Shown in pieces: positions 14,152 to 21,730 of a stretch of DNA of 25,131 bases. Below the pieces are notes generated by a model that was not told where the DNA came from, did no database searches, and was given only the letters and a program-made list of their open reading frames with translations. The stretch is taken from contig JBPCVZ010000502.1 of NCBI GenBank assembly GCA_051010015.1, forward strand, positions 1 to 25,131, written 5' to 3'. The position numbers and the translations under genes were made by a program. This DNA is from CAJQQK01 sp051010015 (GTDB taxonomy: Bacteria; Pseudomonadota; Alphaproteobacteria; Rhizobiales; Hyphomicrobiaceae). Positions within the stretch are counted from its first letter, which is position 1, and each line of letters starts with the position of its first letter.

Positions 14152-14412
14152 ATGTTGCTGCAACGTGTTGCTGCGAAACGGCCGAACCTGAAGTCGGAAC
14201 TGAGAATCCTGGGGCAGGGTCCGACGCCGATGCGCTCGCTCAAGCAATCCGTGCGACCGGTCGGCGAGACCAGCGAGACCAGCGAGACCAGCGAGACCGG
14301 CGAGACGCGTATCAGTGAGCTCGTGCCAATGGTGGTACCTAAGAATGAACGGCCTGGCTCACTGCTCGAACGTCTGCCGTTCGGACTGGGTCGACTGTTC
14401 AAAGGGGCATAG
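14152..14412 (+). CDS. Small basic protein with GET/SET repeat, between urtD and urtE
   Basis: 86 residues, not recognised. GGGAGG (14141-14146) gives the ATG a strong ribosome site. The ORF fills the urtD-urtE gap, with its stop nine bases before urtE, so it is almost surely translated as part of the operon. Residues 1-37 are basic (MLLQRVAAKRPNLKSELRIL), 38-52 read GETSETSETSETGET from a nine-base tandem repeat, and the tail is VVPKNERPGSLLERLPFGLGRLFKG, amphipathic and possibly membrane-touching. There is no signal peptide or full membrane helix. Its position suggests a role with the transporter ATPases, which is inference only; the repeat makes length variation between strains likely. Confidence 0.72.
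   Translation: MLLQRVAAKRPNLKSELRILGQGPTPMRSLKQSVRPVGETSETSETSETGETRISELVPMVVPKNERPGSLLERLPFGLGRLFKGA
14263..14307 (+). repeat. Nine-base tandem repeat, five units
   Basis: Five in-frame units of (A/G)GCGAGAC(C/G): one GGCGAGACC, three identical AGCGAGACC, and a final GGCGAGACG. They encode Gly/Ser-Glu-Thr. The three identical central units suggest recent slippage expansion. Confidence 0.9.
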
Positions 14413-14421
14413 GCAGCAAGC

Positions 14422-15117
14422 ATGCTCGAAGTGCATGGAATTGATCTCAAGTACGGTGCCGCGCAGGTCCTGCGGGGTGTCTCGCTGAACGCGGCGCCCG
14501 GCGAGGTGACCTGCGTACTGGGGCGCAATGGCGTCGGCAAGACGAGCCTGTTGCGTGCCGTCACCGGACAGCACGCGATCAGCGCCGGCCGCATCCACTG
14601 GGCGGGGCATGACATCTCTTCCATGCCGCAGCATAAACGCGCGCGCGCGGGCATTGCGCTCGTGCCGCAAGGCCGTGAGATTTTTCCGCTGCTGACGGTA
14701 AAGGAAAACCTTGAGACCGGTTTCGCTGCTGCGGGGCGTGGCCAGCGCCATGTGCAGGACGAAGTCTTTGAGCTTTTCCCCGTCCTCAAAGACATGCTGC
14801 ACCGCCGCGGAGGCGATCTCTCCGGAGGACAGCAGCAGCAGCTCGCGATTGGTCGTGCCCTGGTCGCGCGCCCTTCGCTGTTGGTTCTCGATGAGCCGAC
14901 GGAAGGTATTCAGCCATCAATCATCAAGGACATCGGGCGCGCGATAGATTATCTGAGGAACAAGGGGCACATGGCGATCGTGCTGGTCGAGCAGTACTTC
15001 GAGTTTGCGCGCGACCTGGCTGACAGCTATGCCGTGATGGATCGCGGCCAGATCGTTCTGGCAGGTGCAAGGGAGGAGATGGATGATGAACGCGTCCGAA
15101 GCCACCTCTCGGTCTGA
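14422..15117 (+). CDS. urtE: Urea ABC transporter ATP-binding protein UrtE
   Basis: 231 residues, a LivF-type ATPase. It shows Walker A GRNGVGKT (34-41), the Q-loop region VPQGREIFPLLTVKENL (81-97), signature LSGGQ (133-137) and Walker B LLVLDEP (153-159), followed by EGIQPSIIKDI, a form typical of UrtE, and VLVEQYFEFA at the switch. It pairs with UrtD. The ribosome site is weak (AGGCAGC), so initiation may depend on translation of the small gene just upstream. The 3' end overlaps ureD by 35 bases, linking uptake to urease expression. Confidence 0.96.
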   Translation: MLEVHGIDLKYGAAQVLRGVSLNAAPGEVTCVLGRNGVGKTSLLRAVTGQHAISAGRIHWAGHDISSMPQHKRARAGIALVPQGREIFPLLTVKENLETGFAAAGRGQRHVQDEVFELFPVLKDMLHRRGGDLSGGQQQQLAIGRALVARPSLLVLDEPTEGIQPSIIKDIGRAIDYLRNKGHMAIVLVEQYFEFARDLADSYAVMDRGQIVLAGAREEMDDERVRSHLSV

Positions 15118-15943
15118 GGCAGCCAAGCCCGGACCTGCGATGCGCGACGTCCGGGTGCGCGGCGGCGTCTCCATCCGGGCTGGTTTGCGCAACGGCCTCA
15201 ACTGCGTCACGCACGTGGCCGAGAGCGACGGCTACAAGGCGCGCGTTGTGCGCCGGGCCAATCCGCCGGAAGTCATCTTGATTAACACCGGCGGCGGCTT
15301 AGCGGCCGGTGATCACGTGCACCAGTCGTTTGCGGTCGAGGAAGCTGCTTCGCTGACCGTTACGACGATGGCTTCGGAGCGCTGCTATCGCTCGGGCGAC
15401 GGCGACACCGCCCGTGTCTCGGTCGAAGCCGACATCGGCGCGGGGGCGGCGTTCAACTGGTTGCCGCAGGAGACCATTCTGTTCGACAGTGCGCGCCTGG
15501 ACCGTTCACTCGAGATCGATCTGGCGCCAACCGGGCGCCTGCTATTGGCTGAAACCGTCGTGTTTGGTCGTCGGGCCATGGGCGAATTCCTGACAGGTGG
15601 CATGTTCGCCGACCGATGGCGCGTTCGCCGTGATGGCCGGCTGGTATTCGCAGAGAACGTCCACCTCACCGGGGACGCGTTCGACATCATGACTCAGCCG
15701 GCGATGGCAGGCGGATCGCACGCCGCCCTGACCTTGCTGCTTGCGGCGCCGGATGCCGAGAACTGGTTGGGCAGTGCCCGCTCCGTCTTGGAACAATCGC
15801 CGTTCGAGTGTGCTGCATCGGCGTGGGACAAAAAGCTTGTCGTGCGCGGCCTCGCCCACCGTTGCGAGGACGTTCGACATCTCATGCAATCCCTGATACC
15901 CGCCCTGGGTGGCCCCGCTCTGCCACGCGCCTGGCTGACGTAG
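15083..15943 (+). CDS. ureD: Urease accessory protein UreD
   Basis: 286 residues. I start at the first ATG of ATGATG (15083), right after GGGAGGAG inside the end of urtE. UreD is the scaffold that binds apo-urease with UreF and UreG and passes nickel to the active site. Family marks are YKARVVRRANPPEVILINTGGGLAAGD, TTMASERCYRSGDGDTARV, NWLPQETILFDSARLDRS, and ETVVFGRRAMGE. The C-terminus ends ALPRAWLT, the normal family ending. A gap of only 24 bases precedes ureA. Confidence 0.95.
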   Translation: MMNASEATSRSEAAKPGPAMRDVRVRGGVSIRAGLRNGLNCVTHVAESDGYKARVVRRANPPEVILINTGGGLAAGDHVHQSFAVEEAASLTVTTMASERCYRSGDGDTARVSVEADIGAGAAFNWLPQETILFDSARLDRSLEIDLAPTGRLLLAETVVFGRRAMGEFLTGGMFADRWRVRRDGRLVFAENVHLTGDAFDIMTQPAMAGGSHAALTLLLAAPDAENWLGSARSVLEQSPFECAASAWDKKLVVRGLAHRCEDVRHLMQSLIPALGGPALPRAWLT

Positions 15944-15967
15944 TGATAGAGACTAAGAGATACCGTC

Positions 15968-16270
15968 ATGAACCTGACCCCGAGAGAGAAAGACAAGCTG
16001 CTCGTTGCGATGGCCGCCAATGTCGCGCGCCGGCGCCTCGAGCGTGGCGTCAAGCTCAACCATCCGGAGGCGATTGCGTTGATCACGGACTTCGTTGTCG
16101 AAGGTGCGCGCGACGGTCGTTCGGTCGGCGAACTCATGCAGGCCGGCGCTGAAGTGCTGACACGTGACCAGGTGATGGAGGGCATTGCCGAGATGATCCA
16201 TGACGTCCAGGTCGAGGCAACATTTCCTGACGGGACCAAACTCGTCACCGTTCACAATCCCATTCGCTAA
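15968..16270 (+). CDS. ureA: Urease gamma subunit UreA
   Basis: 100 residues, full length for the bacterial gamma subunit. It begins MNLTPREKDKLLVAMAANVA and contains the family stretches GVKLNHPEAIALITDFVVEGARDG and VMEGIAEMIHDVQVEATFPDGTKLVTVHNPI. It assembles with UreB and UreC as the (ABC)3 urease in the cytoplasm. A small membrane-protein gene, not ureB, follows 18 bases later. Confidence 0.98.
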   Translation: MNLTPREKDKLLVAMAANVARRRLERGVKLNHPEAIALITDFVVEGARDGRSVGELMQAGAEVLTRDQVMEGIAEMIHDVQVEATFPDGTKLVTVHNPIR

Positions 16271-16288
16271 CTGACGAGAGGCCACGCC

Positions 16289-16483
16289 ATGTATTCACGA
16301 CTTTCGCTTTCATTGAGCGGGCTCATATGCTCGGCGCTTGCGGCCCATGCCCATCAGGACGGATTGGCTCACGCGCACCCTCACGTGATGATCAGCAACG
16401 AAACCCTCGCAGCGGCTCTCATGACCGCGGCGCTCGTCCTTCTCGTCATGGCCCGTCGCGCGCTCGCACGGAGGAAAAAATGA
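16289..16483 (+). CDS. Small His-rich single-pass membrane protein between ureA and ureB
   Basis: 64 residues, not recognised. Residues 1-21 look like a signal peptide (MYSRLSLSLSGLICSALAAHA). Residues about 20-33 are His-rich (HAHQDGLAHAHPH), residues about 40-55 form one hydrophobic helix (LAAALMTAALVLLVMA), and the tail RRALARRKK is strongly basic. That predicts a short periplasmic His-rich segment tethered to the inner membrane. GAGAGG lies near the start, and the stop overlaps the ureB start in ATGA, so ureB translation is coupled to it. His clusters often bind nickel or zinc, and urease needs nickel, so metal capture is a reasonable guess; HupE/UreJ nickel permeases also begin with a His-containing segment but are far larger. 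Confidence 0.7.
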   Translation: MYSRLSLSLSGLICSALAAHAHQDGLAHAHPHVMISNETLAAALMTAALVLLVMARRALARRKK

Positions 16484-16785
16484 TCCCTGGTGAAGTTATT
16501 CCGAAGGACGGCGAGATCGAGCTCAATGCCGGTCGCGAAACGATCGAGATCCGTGTTGCCAACACCGGTGACCGGCCCATTCAGGTTGGCAGTCACTACC
16601 ACTTCTTCGAGACGAATCCGGCTCTGTCATTTGATCGCGAGTCTGCCCGTGGCTTCCGCCTGGATATTGCGGCCGGCACGGCGGTGCGCTTCGAGCCCGG
16701 CCAGTCGCGGACCGTGACGCTGGTCGCATTGGCCGGTGCACGCAAGGTGTTCGGCTTTCGCCAGCAAGTCATGGGCGATCTCTAA
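16480..16785 (+). CDS. ureB: Urease beta subunit UreB
   Basis: 101 residues from the ATG at 16480, with GGAGG just upstream and a four-base overlap with the preceding small gene. It begins MIPGEVIPKDGEIELNAGRE, then RPIQVGSHYHFFETNPAL and GFRLDIAAGTAVRFEPGQSR, ending KVFGFRQQVMGDL. These are the standard features of the bacterial beta subunit, which covers the active site with UreC. It stops 12 bases before ureC. Confidence 0.98.
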   Translation: MIPGEVIPKDGEIELNAGRETIEIRVANTGDRPIQVGSHYHFFETNPALSFDRESARGFRLDIAAGTAVRFEPGQSRTVTLVALAGARKVFGFRQQVMGDL

Positions 16786-16797
16786 GGACCATTCCCA

Positions 16798-18513
16798 ATG
16801 CCAGCAAAGATTGCCCGCGCCCTTTATGCCGACATGTTCGGCCCGACGGTCGGTGACAAAGTCCGTCTTGCCGATACGGACCTGTTCATCGAGGTCGAGG
16901 ATGACCTCACCATCTATGGTGAAGAGGTCAAGTTCGGTGGTGGCAAGGTCATTCGCGACGGGATGGGACAAAGCCAGGTGACGCGTGCCGGCGGTGCCGT
17001 CGATACCGTCATCACCAATGCGCTCATTGTCGATGTTACCGGCATCTTCAAGGCCGATGTCGGCCTCAAGGAGGGGCGCATCGCCGGCATCGGCAAGGCG
17101 GGCAACCCGGATATTCAGCCCGGCGTCACGATCATCATCGGACCAAGCACGGAAGTCATTGCCGGCGAAGGCAAGATCCTGACGGCCGGTGGGTTTGACG
17201 CCCACATCCATTTCATCTGCCCGCAGCAGATCGAAGAAGCCCTGATGTCGGGCGTGACGACCATGCTCGGCGGCGGCACCGGTCCGGCCACGGGAACCAA
17301 CGCGACGACGTGTACGCCCGGGCCGTGGCACATCGGGATGATGTTGCGATCCTTCGATGCCTTTCCCGTGAACCTGGCGCTTTCGGGCAAGGGCAATGCC
17401 GCCCAGCCCGGAGCGCTCGTCGAGCAGATCGAGGCCGGTGCCTGTGCGCTCAAGCTGCATGAGGACTGGGGCACGACGCCCGCCGCGATCGACAACTGCC
17501 TCGCCGTTGCCGACGATCACGACGTCCAGGTCATGATCCACACCGATACACTCAACGAGAGCGGTTTCGTCGAGGACACGATCGCGGCGTTCAAGGGCCG
17601 CACGATCCATGCGTTTCACACCGAAGGCGCCGGTGGTGGCCATGCCCCCGACATCATGCGCGTTGCCGGCCTGCCGAATGTCTTGCCGTCATCGACCAAC
17701 CCGACACGGCCGTTCACGGTCAACACGATCGACGAGCATCTCGACATGCTGATGGTGTGTCATCACCTCGACCAGTCGATCCCAGAAGACCTCGCGTTCG
17801 CCGAAAGCCGCATTCGCAAGGAAACGATCGCCGCAGAAGACATCCTGCACGACATCGGTGCGCTCTCGATGATTGCGTCTGACAGCCAGGCCATGGGCCG
17901 CGTTGGCGAGGTGATCATCCGGACGTGGCAGACAGCCCACAAGATGAAGCTTCAGCGCGGCGCGCTGCCGGAGGATACCGGTAGTGGTAACGACAATTTC
18001 CGCGTCAAGCGCTACATTGCCAAGTATACGTTGAACCCGGCCGTCGCGCACGGCATGTCCAAACACATCGGCTCCATCGAAGCCGGCAAGCTCGCCGATC
18101 TCGTGTTGTGGTCGCCGGCATTCTTTGGGGTGAAGCCCGACATGATCGTCAAGGGAGGCGCCATCGCGTCGGCACAGATGGGTGATCCCAACGCCTCGAT
18201 CCCGACACCGCAGCCCGTCCATTACCGCCCGATGTTCGGTGCCTTCGGCTCTGCCCGAACGGCAACGTCGCTCACCTTCGTCTCGGCTGCAGCCGTGGCC
18301 GGCAAGGTTGGCCAGGAATTGGGCTTGCAAAAGCAGGTGGTCGCGATCGAAAATGTCCGCGGCGGCATTTCCAAGTCGGACATGGTGCTGAACGATGCCA
18401 CGCCGGACATTTCAATCGATCCGGAAACCTACGAAGTTCACGCCGACGGCGAACTTCTGGTCTGCGAGCCGGCCGAGGAACTGCCGATGGCGCAGCGCTA
18501 TTTCCTGTTTTAA
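16798..18513 (+). CDS. ureC: Urease alpha (catalytic) subunit UreC
   Basis: 571 residues, full length. It hydrolyses urea to ammonia and carbamate at a dinickel centre. The nickel ligands align with a constant offset of +2 to the Klebsiella numbering: His136 and His138 (FDAHIHF), carbamylated Lys219 (ALKLHEDWG), His248 (MIHTDTLNE), His274 (HAFHTEGAGGGHAPD) and Asp362 (MIASDSQAMGR). The mobile-flap Cys321 and catalytic His322 are in MVCHHLDQSIPEDLAFAESR. All key residues are present, so the enzyme should be active once loaded. It ends MAQRYFLF, the typical tail. Confidence 0.99.
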   Translation: MPAKIARALYADMFGPTVGDKVRLADTDLFIEVEDDLTIYGEEVKFGGGKVIRDGMGQSQVTRAGGAVDTVITNALIVDVTGIFKADVGLKEGRIAGIGKAGNPDIQPGVTIIIGPSTEVIAGEGKILTAGGFDAHIHFICPQQIEEALMSGVTTMLGGGTGPATGTNATTCTPGPWHIGMMLRSFDAFPVNLALSGKGNAAQPGALVEQIEAGACALKLHEDWGTTPAAIDNCLAVADDHDVQVMIHTDTLNESGFVEDTIAAFKGRTIHAFHTEGAGGGHAPDIMRVAGLPNVLPSSTNPTRPFTVNTIDEHLDMLMVCHHLDQSIPEDLAFAESRIRKETIAAEDILHDIGALSMIASDSQAMGRVGEVIIRTWQTAHKMKLQRGALPEDTGSGNDNFRVKRYIAKYTLNPAVAHGMSKHIGSIEAGKLADLVLWSPAFFGVKPDMIVKGGAIASAQMGDPNASIPTPQPVHYRPMFGAFGSARTATSLTFVSAAAVAGKVGQELGLQKQVVAIENVRGGISKSDMVLNDATPDISIDPETYEVHADGELLVCEPAEELPMAQRYFLF

Positions 18514-18534
18514 TCCTGCCAAGCGAAGGTCACC

Positions 18535-19035
18535 ATGAAACGCGCCACAAAGATCATCGCAGTCGTTGACGATCGGTCATCGCGCTTCGGCACGATTACG
18601 CTGACGCGCGAGGATCGCTATCGCCGCAGGGTCGCACTGCGGACGGATCAAGGCGACGCTTTCCTGCTCGACCTGCCGGAGGCCACCTATCTGGCCGATG
18701 GCGTCGGCCTTGACCTTGATCAAGGCGGGGTTGTGATCGTGCGCGCCGCTGACGAGGAACTTTTCGAGATCAGCGCGCCGGATGTCCTGACACTGATGCG
18801 CATTGCCTGGCACATCGGCAACCGCCATACGCCGGCGGAGGTTCTGGCGAACGCCATCTATATCCAACCGGACCATGTCCTCGCCGACATGGTACGCGGC
18901 CTCGGCGGCTCGGTTGCCGTCGTCACGCGCGCGTTCGAGCCGGAAGGGGGAGCCTACGGCGGATATGGATCGCTTGAGCGCGGCCATCACCACGGCGCCG
19001 GCCATCATCATCCACACGTTCACGATCACACCTGA
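18535..19035 (+). CDS. ureE: Urease accessory protein UreE, His-rich tail
   Basis: 166 residues, the nickel metallochaperone that hands Ni2+ to UreG. The N-terminal domain (about 1-75) and the Atx1-like metal domain (about 78-140) are present: LMRIAWHIGNRHTPAEV, AIYIQPDHVLADMVRGLG. The interface nickel His is probably His98 or His114. Residues 151-165 form a His-rich tail (HHHGAGHHHPHVHDH), as in Klebsiella UreE, which raises nickel storage capacity. The stop overlaps ureF by one base (TGATG). Confidence 0.96.
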   Translation: MKRATKIIAVVDDRSSRFGTITLTREDRYRRRVALRTDQGDAFLLDLPEATYLADGVGLDLDQGGVVIVRAADEELFEISAPDVLTLMRIAWHIGNRHTPAEVLANAIYIQPDHVLADMVRGLGGSVAVVTRAFEPEGGAYGGYGSLERGHHHGAGHHHPHVHDHT

Positions 19036-19733
19036 TGCGCGACGCGGATACCGATACGGGTGCGAACGCAACCAGGGCCTTTCCCGGCGAGCTGATGATC
19101 TGGCTGTCGGCGTCATTTCCGGTCGGCGGTTTCGCCTATAGCCAGGGGCTCGAGACGGCGATCGAGAAGGGTTGGGTGACGGACCGCGATACGCTGACCG
19201 ATTGGTTGCGCGCGCTCCTGCAGCACGGCTCACTCAGGAACGACCTCATCTTCATTAGCCTGATCCAGCGCGCGAGCGGTTCGGCCGAGACCCATGACTT
19301 GGTTGCGTTGGCCGGCGCCATGCAGCCCTCTGCGGAACGTCACGGCGAGACGGTCAGCCAAGGACGCAGTTTCATCCTTGCGTACGAGGCTGCCTGGTGT
19401 GTCGGGCCGTCACCGTTTGCCGGTTTGCGCGACACGGCCACGCTTCCGGTCGCCGTCGCCATCGCCGCCCGCCGGCATACGATCTGCGTTGACGCAACGC
19501 TCGAGGCCTACGCCATCGCGTTGTTGAACAATCTCATCTCGGCCGCCATTCGGCTCGGTGTTGTAGGCCAGTTCGATGGTCAGCGCATCGTCGCGGATCT
19601 GATGGTTCCACTCCGTGCGATCTGTTGTGCCACGCGGGCGGCGGGCGAATGCGATCTCGGCTCGGCAACGTGGGGCGCCGACCTTGCCGCCATGCTCCAC
19701 GAAACTCAAACCACAAGGCTGTTCCGCTCATGA
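19035..19733 (+). CDS. ureF: Urease accessory protein UreF
   Basis: 232 residues, an all-helical accessory factor that joins UreD and UreG on apo-urease and gates the GTPase. Family marks are LMIWLSASFPVGGFAYSQGLE near residues 20-40, LRNDLIFISL, and TLEAYAIALLNNLISAAIRLGVVGQFDGQ. The start ATG overlaps the ureE stop, and the stop overlaps the ureG start in ATGA, so E, F and G are translationally linked. Confidence 0.95.
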   Translation: MRDADTDTGANATRAFPGELMIWLSASFPVGGFAYSQGLETAIEKGWVTDRDTLTDWLRALLQHGSLRNDLIFISLIQRASGSAETHDLVALAGAMQPSAERHGETVSQGRSFILAYEAAWCVGPSPFAGLRDTATLPVAVAIAARRHTICVDATLEAYAIALLNNLISAAIRLGVVGQFDGQRIVADLMVPLRAICCATRAAGECDLGSATWGADLAAMLHETQTTRLFRS

Positions 19734-20380
19734 TCACTGCAACCTCGCCGCACGGCCCCTTGCGTGTCGGTATCGGCGGACCGGTGGGCTCCGGCAAGAC
19801 GACACTGACGGCCGAGCTTTGCCGCGCGCTTGCCGGCCGGATCGACATGTGCGTCATCACCAATGACATCTACACCCGCGAAGACGCTGAATTCCTGATG
19901 CGCGCTCAGGTGCTGCCGTCCGAACGCGTGCTGGGCGTCGAAACGGGCGGCTGCCCGCATACCGCCATCCGCGAGGATTGCTCGATCAATCTCGCTGCCA
20001 TCGCCGAGATGCGCGCGAAGCTGCCCAACCTGGAACTCGTCCTGATCGAGTCGGGGGGCGACAATCTGGCAGCGACGTTCTCTCCCGATCTCGCCGACTT
20101 GACGATCTACGTGATCGATGTCGCCCAGGGCGAGGAAATCCCGCGCAAGGGCGGCCCGGGCATTACGCGCTCGGACATGCTCGTGATCAATAAGACCGAC
20201 CTTGCACCCTACGTTGGCAGCGATATCGACGTCATGAGGCGCGATGCCGGTGCCCAACGGGGCGATCGCCCGTTCGTTTTTGCGAGCCTGAAACACGGCA
20301 AGGGCGTCGACGAGATCGTCCGTTTCATTGCCGAGAGCGGTGGTCTGATGCCGCAACCGGCCGTCCAAGCCGGAGCCTGA
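19730..20380 (+). CDS. ureG: Urease accessory GTPase UreG
   Basis: 216 residues from the ATG at 19730; an upstream in-frame extension would lie inside ureF. It is a SIMIBI-class GTPase that powers nickel insertion. It shows the P-loop GGPVGSGKT (16-24), the metal motif Cys75-Pro-His77 (GGCPHTAIRED), switch ESGGDNLAATFSPDL (107-121), and the base-specificity motif NKTD. It is the last gene of the urea operon. The 63-base gap to the convergent reductase gene contains CCGCGATCGCGG but no clear terminator. Confidence 0.97.
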   Translation: MITATSPHGPLRVGIGGPVGSGKTTLTAELCRALAGRIDMCVITNDIYTREDAEFLMRAQVLPSERVLGVETGGCPHTAIREDCSINLAAIAEMRAKLPNLELVLIESGGDNLAATFSPDLADLTIYVIDVAQGEEIPRKGGPGITRSDMLVINKTDLAPYVGSDIDVMRRDAGAQRGDRPFVFASLKHGKGVDEIVRFIAESGGLMPQPAVQAGA

Positions 20381-20443
20381 GCAGCTAAGGCCTGTCGCGT
20401 CCAATCGGATTCAATATCAAGGCCGCGATCGCGGACGCGCCGC

Positions 20444-21676
20444 TCAAGCAGCACTTGCCAGAAGACGTTTCAGATCTGTCGATGGATTGCGGATGGCGTC
20501 GATTTCTGGCGAGAAGCCGGCCGCCAGAAACCGCTTTGCCGCCATGAACGCCGGCGCATCGTTGAATGCATCGATGGCCAGCAGCTCACCGGCACCATAG
20601 TACCACACCGAACGCGCTCCTTCGCGTGCGCCGGGGCGCGTTGCGATCTCGTCGAAGCCGTGATTGAGCCCGGCGATCTGCAACTTGACGTCGTACTGAT
20701 CCGACCAGAACCACGGCACGGCGTCATACGGTCGTGCCTGTCCGAGGATGTTGGCGGCTGCGATTTTGCCCTGTTCGACGGCGTTCGGGACCGATTCCAA
20801 TCGGATGCGTCGGCCGCGCCATGGGAACGATGCGCAATCGCCGGCCGCGAAGATGTTCGGGCACGACGTCTGGCAGAACGGATCGACGGCGATGCCGTTG
20901 TCGATCTCGAGACCGGCCGCCTGAGCCAACTCGGTTGTCGGGTCGACACCAATGCCGGCCACGATGAAATCGACCTCCAGCGCACCGCCATCGCTGAGGT
21001 GAACGATACCGCTGCCGTCCGGTTGCGGGCTGATCTTTTCCATAGACACGCTTTCGCGCACGTCGACGCCGTTGCGCCGATGCAGTGCTGCAAAGTAGCG
21101 CGAGGTTTCGCTGGCCGCGACGCGCTGCAGAATCCGCGGAGCTGCTTCTATGACGGTCACGTGATGCCCGCGCTGCCGGGCGACGGCTGCGGCTTCCAGG
21201 CCGATAAAGCCGCCACCCACGATGAGAACCCGGCTGGTATTGTCGAACTGAGAAGCCATGCGATCGACGTCGGCAATGGAGCGGATGGTGTGAACCGCAT
21301 CGAATCCGTTGACCAGTTGCGGCGGCAGCCGCCGCGCCGCCGCCCCGGTTGCGATCAGCAGGCGGTCCCAGTTTAAGCGCGTGTCATCCGACAGGTGCAC
21401 GGTCTGATTGGTCGGGTCGATGCGTGCGACGCTCACGCCAAGGTGCAGGTCGACGTCGTGCGATGCGTAATAGCTTCGCGGGCGCAGCAGCAGCGTGTCG
21501 ACACCCATTTCGCCGAGCAGATATTTCTTTGACAGGGGCGGGCGCTGGTAGGGCGGCAGCGGTTCATCACCGACCAGCGTCAGCCGGCCTCCATAACCGC
21601 CCGAGCGCAATGCCTCGATGGCGCTTGCTGCGGCCTGCCCGGCGCCGACCACGACGATGCCAGCGGCTTCCAACAT
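20444..21676 (-). CDS. FAD-dependent ferredoxin reductase (putidaredoxin-reductase-like)
   Basis: 410 residues. The Rossmann FAD motif VVVGAGQAAASA is at 8-18, PPYQRPPLSKKYL at 41-53 is the hallmark of the rhodocoxin/putidaredoxin/BphA4 reductase group, the NADH motif VGGGFIGLEAA is at 153-163, and NIFAAGDCA closes the FAD site. These enzymes pass electrons from NADH to a [2Fe-2S] ferredoxin. GGAGG precedes the ATG. It lies 54 bases downstream of the Rieske oxygenase on the same strand and probably serves it, but no ferredoxin gene is present to link them. Confidence 0.93.
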   Translation of the reverse strand: MLEAAGIVVVGAGQAAASAIEALRSGGYGGRLTLVGDEPLPPYQRPPLSKKYLLGEMGVDTLLLRPRSYYASHDVDLHLGVSVARIDPTNQTVHLSDDTRLNWDRLLIATGAAARRLPPQLVNGFDAVHTIRSIADVDRMASQFDNTSRVLIVGGGFIGLEAAAVARQRGHHVTVIEAAPRILQRVAASETSRYFAALHRRNGVDVRESVSMEKISPQPDGSGIVHLSDGGALEVDFIVAGIGVDPTTELAQAAGLEIDNGIAVDPFCQTSCPNIFAAGDCASFPWRGRRIRLESVPNAVEQGKIAAANILGQARPYDAVPWFWSDQYDVKLQIAGLNHGFDEIATRPGAREGARSVWYYGAGELLAIDAFNDAPAFMAAKRFLAAGFSPEIDAIRNPSTDLKRLLASAA

Positions 21677-21730
21677 TGCGGCCTCCGAAATTCGATCGGT
21701 TCAAAGCGATGCAGCGAACGGCCCGCTGTT

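Noticed and set aside
14263..14307. Short tandem repeats as a possible CRISPR or mobile-element end
   Set aside because: Units are nine bases, contiguous, without spacers, and remain in frame within an ORF.
13041..14795. 584-codon open frame on the - strand
   Set aside because: Antisense shadow across urtC, urtD, the small ORF and urtE; low-complexity Ser/Pro/Arg content and no family motif.
17272..18330. Long - strand open frames within ureC
   Set aside because: Shadows of the urease alpha subunit, which keeps every catalytic residue on the + strand.
20420..20460. CCGCGATCGCGG palindrome as a bidirectional terminator between ureG and the reductase
   Set aside because: No T-tract on either side and no loop of useful length; it is a GC-rich palindrome that occurs easily in such DNA.
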